From Euleptes europaea (taxonomy: Eukaryota > Chordata > Lepidosauria > Squamata > Sphaerodactylidae), in the NCBI RefSeq assembly GCF_029931775.1, contig NC_079312.1, positions 14,639,821-14,703,820 of the forward strand: DNA of 64,000 nt, given 5' to 3'. Under the pieces are notes generated by a model. That model saw nothing but the letters and a program-made list of their open reading frames with translations. It searched no databases and had not been told where the DNA came from. Shown piece after piece: positions 57,985-64,000 of this stretch (within the stretch, counting starts at the first letter, position 1; each line of letters opens with the position of its first letter). Both the position numbers and the translations under genes were made by a program.

Positions 57985-58197
57985 ACATGAACACATGAAG
58001 CTGCCTTTCACTGAATCAGACCCTTGGTCCATCAAAGTCCGTATTGTCTACTCAGACCGGCAGCAGCTCTCCAGGGTCTCAGGCAGGGGTCTTTCACATC
58101 ACCTACTTGCCTGGTCCCTTTAACTGGAGACGCCGGGGATTGAACCTGGGACCTTCTGCATGCCAAGCAGATGCTCTGCCACGGAGCCACAGCCACA
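57985..58197 (-). mobile_element. tRNA-Ala-like SINE (minus), complete
   Basis: The minus strand head GGCTGTGGCTCCGTGGCAGA has B box GGTTCAATCCC; the 3' end is CAGCTTCATGTGTTC. Confidence 0.85.
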
Positions 58198-58821
58198 GGC
58201 CCCAGCACAGCCCTCTGCCTGCTCTTGTTTTTTCACTCCATCCCTGCACCCCCTCTCCCGTGGGTACCAGGTTAGGCTTAGGGCGGCTAGGTGGCCCAAC
58301 ATAGAAGGGCCTGTCCTCTTATCCCGTGGCTTGTTCTGGAGTCTTTGATGAGGGACTTCGTCAAATGCTATTTAAGGCCAAACCAAACAACATTATTTTA
58401 TTTTGGAGTCAGATCTGAGTTTGCCTGACCTGACTCCCACACTATCAGCCACCTGTCAGGCCGCTAAGAAATCAGCAGATGATAGGAGAGTCAGGTCGTG
58501 GAGCTGAGAACGGACTTTGTAAACAATGGTCTTCTCTAGTTTGGCCCTTTAGAAGCTCAAGTTTAAAACGTCTGGTGGAACATCCAAATCGATTTCTTAT
58601 TAACCCTTTCAAAGAGCTCCCGAAGCTGAGTGAGGCCAGGCCCTGCCTTCACAGAAACAATTCAAGAGAGGGGAAGAACTGCTGGTCACGTGAGTTTGTA
58701 AAAAGGATAGCAATTCAGGCTATTATCGAACAATGCCAAGAAATATATTCACATTAAAGACTCCAACAACAATATATACAACACCACCAAAAATTACATT
58801 AACAGACAATGATGAACAATT
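58198..58821. other. No gene seen
   Basis: Unassigned; could include further Penelope-like sequence next to the ends at 58822. Confidence 0.35.
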
Positions 58822-59044
58822 GGTTCTTGTAGGTTATCCGGGCTGTGTGACCGTGGTCTTGGTATTTTCCTTCCTGATGTTTCGCCAGCAGCTGTGGCAG
58901 GCATCTTCAGAGGAGTAACACTGAAGGACAGTGTCTCTTCAGTGTGACTCCTCTGAAGATGCCTGCCACAGCTGCTGGCGAAATGTCAGGAAAGAAAATA
59001 CCAAGACCACGGTCACACAGCCCAGATAACCGACAAGAACCAAT
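58822..59044. mobile_element. Inverted pair of Penelope-like ends (about 110-bp arms)
   Basis: TTGGTTCTTGTAGGTTATCC on the left is mirrored by GATAACCGACAAGAACCAA on the right, with only a few mismatches in between. Each arm holds CTGAAGATGCCTGCCACAGC and the GAAAcGTCAGG-like block. Penelope-type RT text lies ~200 bp downstream, as expected for such an element. Confidence 0.7.
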
Positions 59045-59214
59045 GAACTCTGATCATGAAAGCCTTCGACAATATAATGACGAACAAGCTGAAAACAATT
59101 CCAGAACAAGCCCTTGAAATGGACTGAATCCTTATCTGACTCAGATTGCCGGTTGGCCACATGTACCAAATCTGTGGCTAATATTTAAATTGAGTATAAA
59201 TTGCCAAGTCCATC

Positions 59215-59340
59215 TTGTCTCTTCTTTTATTTTTACAGGGCTCCAGTTTCATACCTCAGGGTAGCATTTTAGCTACACTTAATGTCAGCAATCTTTATAC
59301 AAACGTTCCACTGGACAGAGTTAGAACCAGAGTTAGAACA
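59215..59340 (+). mobile_element. Penelope-like reverse transcriptase remnant
   Basis: The peptide ILATLNVSNLYTNVPLD matches the RT motif of Penelope-like elements (pattern LVTLDVxSLYTNIP). Only ~40 residues remain before a TIR-ended repeat at 59362. Confidence 0.65.
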
Positions 59341-59361
59341 AACATGGTCCTCAAATACCCC

Positions 59362-59560
59362 CCCCCCCACTCCAGGTTGGGAAATACCTGGAGATTTTGG
59401 GGGCAGGGCCTGAGGAGGGCGGGGTTTGGGGAGGGACTTCAATGCCATAGAGTCCAATTGCCAAAGCGGCCATTTTTTCCAGGTGAACTGATCTCTATCA
59501 GCTGGAGATCAGTTGTAATAGAGGGAGATCTCCAGCCACCACCTGGAGGTTGGCACGCCT
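59362..59560 (+). repeat. AGGGTTGCCA-family repeat
   Basis: CAGGTTGGGAAATACCTGGA to CACCTGGAGGTTGGCACGCC. Confidence 0.7.
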
Positions 59561-59579
59561 AGGGGGAGGTGAAAACCCT

Positions 59580-59774
59580 TCTCTCCTAATCAGAGCTGGA
59601 CATTCTTCTTCTGCCATTTTTCTGGGTGAGGCTGGAAAGGGTTAAAGCTTCTGCAGCCTTAATTTGTAGGAGCCCATAATTGGGAGTTTCCTTCTCAGCC
59701 CACTGGTTTTCTTCTTCTTTGGCAGATTGCTCTTGCCATTATTTTGCTGGCCTGGGCTTAGCTGTCATGAGCAG
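59580..59774 (+). promoter_or_regulatory. Promoter and non-coding exon 1 of ZNF gene Z3
   Basis: GTGAGGCTGGAAAGGGTTAA, TATA-position CCCATAATTGGG at 59673-59684 (weakened), TTCTCAGCCCACTGG and an exon ending CATGAGCAG|GTGAGTGC at 59774/59775. Confidence 0.65.
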
Positions 59775-60038
59775 GTGAGTGCATGCAAGGAGAGGAATTC
59801 TTGGGGGAAAGAAAGGGGGGAAATAAACAGGTATAGGGGTTAATGAGGAGATGCATACAAGGGAATAATTAATGGTGCAAAGGGAAATCCGAAAATCACA
59901 GGTCTGTCCATCTCATCTATGCTGGAATTTTAGATTGTGATTTATGCTGCTTTTATCTTCTGCTCTTAAAATAAAACCAAGGGGGGAAAAAACCAACCAG
60001 GGAACAGGCCATTAAAAAGAAAGTCATCTAGTTAAATT
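59775..60038. other. Intron 1 of Z3, start
   Basis: No other feature seen; unique sequence partly homologous to intron 1 of Z2 after 50525 (AGATACAGGGGCTAACAAAG). Confidence 0.4.
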
Positions 60039-60231
60039 AGGGTTGCCAGGTCCCTCTTCACCACCGGCAGGAGGTTTTTGGGTTGGAGGGTTTGGAGAGG
60101 GGAGGGACTTCAGTGCCATAGGGTCCAATCTCCAAAGTGGCCATTTTCTCCAGGTGAACTGATCTTTATCGGCTGGAGATCAGTTGTAATAGCAGGAGAT
60201 CTCCAGCCAGTACCTGGAAGTTAGCAACCCT
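60039..60231 (+). repeat. AGGGTTGCCA-family repeat
   Basis: TAGGGTTGCCAGGTCCCTCT to GGAAGTTAGCAACCCTAA; a 3' fragment of another copy is at 60412-60476. Confidence 0.75.
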
Positions 60232-60963
60232 AAGTTAGATGGGTTTGAAAGTTTGCCCAAAATGTATTACGATGGCATAGCATCATTACGCAGAAATGGT
60301 TTACATTGTAAATATTTAAGGCCTGGTTGAGTCGAAGCCTTTTGAGGAGTAAGTACAGGCATGTGTGTTAAGTGCCATCAAGTTGCTTCCTATTCATGTA
60401 TGGAGGCCAACTATCGGCTGGAGATTAGTTGTAATAGTGGAAGATCTCCAGCTACTAGCTGGAGGTTGGCAACCCTATATAGAATTGATTTGTGACTGGA
60501 GAAATATTTGAATCTGAGCTTTCCTTCAGGCAAATGTCAGAATGTAGGTTGTCATTGGAGAGTTTGGATTTTTTTGGAGGTTACAAATAAATTACAAGGA
60601 TGCGCTTTCCGGATATAGCACGTTTCTATAAGCTTTCATCAGCATTTGCAATGTAGGAAAACATCCATTTTTCGTTCTAAAAGAGCCAAGGAAATTCTTT
60701 TCTTTGTCAGTCCTAAATACTGAACGGCTTTTCACTGTATAAATCCATGACAAGTCCAGGCAACAACTTGGATTGGATTGCGAGATAGGAGTCCGGTAGT
60801 TCCACAAAATCAAAGAGCATCGGACCTCGGAGGATTCCTTTTCCTTATTCAAGAGGTTTGGTTTATATGACACCCGTTGGGGATGCACAGTTAAGAGACT
60901 AATCAAACTATTGATAGATAATTCACAGTGTCCTCTACTTAAAGACCGATGGATTCACATTCT

Positions 60964-61068
60964 AGCTGTATCTGAAGAAGTGAGCTGTGGCTCACGAAAG
61001 CTCATACCCTACCAGAAAATATTTTTGTTAGTCTTTAAGGTGCTACTGGACTCTTGCCCTTTTTGACT
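60964..61068 (+). mobile_element. Penelope-like end with hammerhead-like core
   Basis: CTGAAGAAGTGAGCTGTGGC and TCACGAAAGCTCATACCCT, then TTAGTCTTTAAGGTGCTACT. CTGAAGA (60972-60978), a six-pair stem GTGAGC/GCTCAC and GAAA (60996-60999) resemble a hammerhead core with one extra A. Confidence 0.6.
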
Positions 61069-61854
61069 ATTGATAGATAGTTATGGATATGTGAAGTCAA
61101 CATTCCTAACAGCTTTTGTGCAACTGTTTTGTGTTTTTGTATAACAGTCATTGTGTAATTGTTCATTTAGTTATGTATGAATTATATCTGTGAAGTTCTA
61201 CTGATTTATATTGTGGCATATAATACATACTGGAATACCTATAAGGTGCATATTGATTTTGTATAATAGTATTAGAGTATTAAGAGCAAACATGCTGTTT
61301 CTAAGTGTTGAGTACCTGGAGGTTGGGAATCCTACTTAAGCAACATAATTACAGGGTGAGGGAGATAAGTGTGGCAGAGGAATTTACATTGGTTGATTTA
61401 TACCTGCTAACAATGGGCAGGAGATGGGTAGATGGTCCTGGCCATGCATTTGATTAGGTTCCCAGACAAGGCAAATTGTAAGGCAAATTCCTAACTGAAG
61501 GATGGTTAATTTCCTGCAGGCATAGCCTGGATTTTGATGTGTTTATTTGTTAAAAACATTTGTTAGTTGCCTTTCTTTCTTATGGAGCTTATGCTTATAA
61601 CATTAAAAAAAAACCATACAGAATAAAATATATTAAAAATGTAAAAACCAAAATCACATCTCAGGACTGCTAATATTCTTAACCAAATGCAGTCCTAAAT
61701 AAAACCCTCTTCAGCTTCCTCCTAAAAATCAAATATGAGGGGGCCAGACACACTTCCCTGGGGAGGTTATTCCATAACTATGGTGCTGTTACCGAAAAGA
61801 CCTGGGTCGTTACCGCAACATGAATTTACTGCAAATTATCATCGTGTTCAAGTT
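61069..61854. other. No gene seen; LINE 3' end (minus) at the right
   Basis: Positions about 61520-61850 resemble a minus-strand LINE 3' end, continued at 62065-62230 beyond the SINE (CAAAACCAACACCTTGCATT). Confidence 0.45.
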
Positions 61855-62064
61855 AGCCAGTGTGCTGTAGGGGTCAAGAGCGGTGGTTTGGAGAGGTGGA
61901 CACTGATCTGGTCAACCTGATTTGTTTCCCTGCTCCTACACACGAAGCCAGCTGGGTGACCCTGGGCTAGTCACAGCTCTCTCAGCCCCCCCACCTCCCA
62001 GGTTGTCTGTTGTGGGGAGGGGAAGGGAAGGTGATTGTAAGCCGGTTTGATTCTCTGGGAAGCC
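61855..62064 (+). mobile_element. Sauria-type SINE (+), nested in a LINE end
   Basis: GCCAGTGTGCTGTAGGGGTC to GATTGTAAGCCGGTTTGATT; lacks the tail. Confidence 0.75.
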
Positions 62065-62473
62065 ACTGTGATTGTCTCAGTCCTAACCCATATAGGGCTT
62101 TAAATATCAAAACCAACACCTTGCATTGAGCTCAGGAGCGTGTCAGTAGCGAATGGAATTATTCTAATATCGGGGCTCACATGCTCCCAAAAGCTAGCCC
62201 CGACTGAGTTCTCAGTAAGCTGCAGAATCAAACAGTTGTCCAGGATGTATCAACTGTGGTAAGAATTTTTAGTATTAAAGAATAGAATTTGGTTTAAGAA
62301 GAACCATCCATTCTAACCTGAAGCTTTGAAATCACCTGAAGCCCTTTGCTGACCCCAGCTTCAAAAACGGAGGCCTCTGCTCTTAAAGGAAATTACATGA
62401 CTAGGAGTTAGTTACCCGAAGGCACACTAGGTGCCGGCAACAATTTAGCCACTAGATTGGGGGGGGGGGGGAG

Positions 62474-63035
62474 TGTTAAAGAACAGACTTCACAGACGGA
62501 CCATCACCAGGGACTCTCGTTCAACTAAAGTAACTATTTGGGAACAGGAACTTCCCAAGGAAGATAAAGCCCCAATTTACGGAGAGCTCATCTCCGGGAA
62601 AACTTGTAAGGAGGGGCCGTTCTCTCTTGGTTTGGCCTATAAAAGAGCCTGCAAGATGCCAGCCCGTCGCCCTTCCACGGAGAGACCACAGACCCATTTA
62701 AGTGGTTGCCATCTCTGTCTCTCTCTTTGGAAGTGACCCAGACGCCTCTGTAACTGTTTGTCTGTATGTCAACTTGCATGTGTGGGTATGTTAATTTCTG
62801 TCTTATATATTCAGTCAAGTATTTGCTTCTTTCTTTGCCTTATATTTCTCTTGTAAGTTTAATAAACTGGATGGTTCACTGTTATATGTCATGGTGTATT
62901 GTTTAAGAGTGTCTCGCATGTAAAAGGTCTGTCTTTCCTATCACATTCTCTGGCTTTGCTTTGGTAAGAAGCAGTCAGGGAAACGCCAATTACTAGAACC
63001 CAAAAAGGGGGACTTGAAAATTCTCCCGTCATCAA
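62474..63035 (+). mobile_element. Probable LTR-type fossil (+)
   Basis: Starts TGTTAAAGAACAGAC. It has a TATA box CCTATAAAAGAGCC (about 62637) and a poly(A) signal TTTAATAAACTGG (about 62860), followed by T-rich text, and ends near CTCCCGTCATCA. This is the order of parts expected for U3-R-U5. No target duplication was confirmed because the left flank is a G run. Confidence 0.5.
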
Positions 63036-63288
63036 CCTCACATGAAGACTAGGCTATTCTCTTGCGCATAGCCCTTAATTCCCTGGCTTTAAAATCAAAC
63101 ATGGGGTGTCTCCTGCAGCCCAGACACTATGAGGCTGAAAAATCATGGGGCTTCATAGGGTTGCCAACTGCCTGGAGAAAAAATTGATCGATTAGTGTAG
63201 TACAACGTAGTATAGCTTTGCCTATTTCACAACACGCTTATTGAGCCCTATAAGATGTTCTGAGTCAAGACGCGTACTTTTGTTACAG

Positions 63289-63403
63289 GTGTCTGGGTAT
63301 CTGGAGGAGCCCCTTGATTTCCTTCTCAAGAGAACCGAATGCATCATCAGACACCCTGAAGACAGAGTCCCAGAAAGAGGGAGATGGAGAAGCCAGATCA
63401 CTG
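63289..63403 (+). pseudogene. Z3 exon 2 (short, no ATG)
   Basis: The acceptor TTGTTACAG is at 63288. The position of the Z1 start codon reads ACA (GAAGACAGAG). The text GATGGAGAAGCC...TCACTGG|GTAAAT at 63403/63404 ends in a plausible phase-1 donor that would make a 115-bp exon. In Z1 this donor is gone and the exon runs on. Here only intron-like sequence follows (AATTATGCACAGCAAGCAG), which resembles one degenerate Z1 repeat unit. Confidence 0.6.
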
Positions 63404-64000
63404 GGTAAATAATTATGCACAGCAAGCAGTTCAGCGGGCTGTGTAAAGATGTATGCGTCTGAGTTGATGTACGATATCAGGGACCAAACACTGCCCTTTG
63501 TTGTGACTGGGGGGGAAAGCACTCCTTTAAAGCTGAGAATGATTAGGGAGAAGACTAATACTATTAGAAAGGCAATATTGTAATACTAATATAGACATAA
63601 GGCTACATAGCTGATGATCCACTTGCAAATATGTATGAAATCGGGAGGAAGGCACATTGCAAATTTTCAAATGACTGAGAAGCCCTCCATGGCATAAACT
63701 AAAGACATATTGAGCCCCTGGTGGGATATTCTTTGCGTACGTTTGACAGAGATCCAGAGTACCGTGATATTTTGGGCAGATTATTTGTCACAAGGCAGCA
63801 GATACGGGTATGCAACCGGCACTGCGCATAATAAAATAGGGGAGGTTTCTCATTCCCTCCATGTAAAGCGTGTAGGGTTGCCTGTGCCAAGTTGGGGATT
63901 TCAGCGAGGTTTTGGGGTTGGAGCCTGAAGAGAGTGTAGTTTGGGGAGGGGAGGGACATCAATTGAGTATAAAGCCATAGAGTCCACCTTCCAAAGAGGC
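63404..64000 (+). other. Intron 2 of Z3 and repeat; ZNF exon not reached
   Basis: Homologous to introns of Z1 and Z2 up to about 63880 (CTCATTCCCTCCATGTAAAG), where the ZNF exon would soon follow. A TIR-ended repeat (63884-64000, AGGGTTGCCTGTGCCAAGTT) is inserted and the window ends inside it. Confidence 0.6.

Noticed and set aside
59362-59562. C-terminal part of the 115-codon frame from 59215
   Set aside because: It enters a TIR-ended repeat; only the first ~40 residues are Penelope-like RT.

Overview
The window looks like nuclear DNA of a squamate reptile, most likely a lizard. Evidence is the repeat content: tRNA-headed SINEs of the Sauria type, 5S-rRNA-headed SINEs with a BovB-like tail, BovB/RTE and CR1 LINE pieces, Penelope-like ends, and a very common repeat ending in AGGGTTGCCA...TGGCAACCCT. 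The genes are split by introns and dominated by C2H2 zinc-finger (ZNF) exons, so this is part of a tandem ZNF cluster. All recognisable ZNF genes lie on the + strand. No tRNA, rRNA, CRISPR or bacterial-type operon was found.

Layout. 1-2935: a decayed ZNF array hit by a hAT element and a long inverted-repeat element. 3609-3911: a perfect 303-bp palindrome. About 6078-18474: a tandem duplication of a ~6.2-kb unit, each copy with a possible 135-codon exon (8023-8427, 14304-14708) and a five-finger ZNF exon (9453-10219, 15981-16750). The two ZNF exons differ mainly at DNA-contact residues. 19.6-22.5 kb: repeats, including a clean solo LTR. 22.5-30.9 kb: a KRAB-ZNF locus with a CpG-rich promoter, a KRAB-A exon carrying a stop, a series of duplicated ~108-bp cassette exons, and a highly homogenised finger array carrying the same nonsense codon twice. 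31-39 kb: LINEs (BovB, and a CR1 with ORF1 and endonuclease), a tandem repeat and LTR-like fossils.

39.9-64 kb: three tandem paralogs (called Z1, Z2, Z3 here) with the same layout: TATA-type promoter plus non-coding exon 1 ending in CAG|GTGAGT; exon 2; then a ZNF exon. Z1 (40.2-47.5 kb) is the most unusual gene. Its exon 2 has become a 714-codon coding exon made of 27 tandem 25-residue repeats, most containing a V-K-x-E SUMO-acceptor consensus followed by acidic residues. In Z2 (50.4-56.6 kb) and Z3 (59.6 kb to beyond the edge) exon 2 is short and has no ATG at the matching place. Z2 keeps an intact 12-finger protein starting inside the ZNF exon. The ZNF exon of Z3 would lie past position 64000.

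The repeat unit in Z1 appears to be an amplified exon/intron junction: each 75-bp unit carries a G|GTAAA-type donor in the same phase, so use of any unit as the exon end would keep the frame into the ZNF exon. This and the recurrent promoter module are the best candidates for an undescribed system: a KRAB-less ZNF family with a tunable array of SUMO sites. All functional statements are inference from sequence alone.
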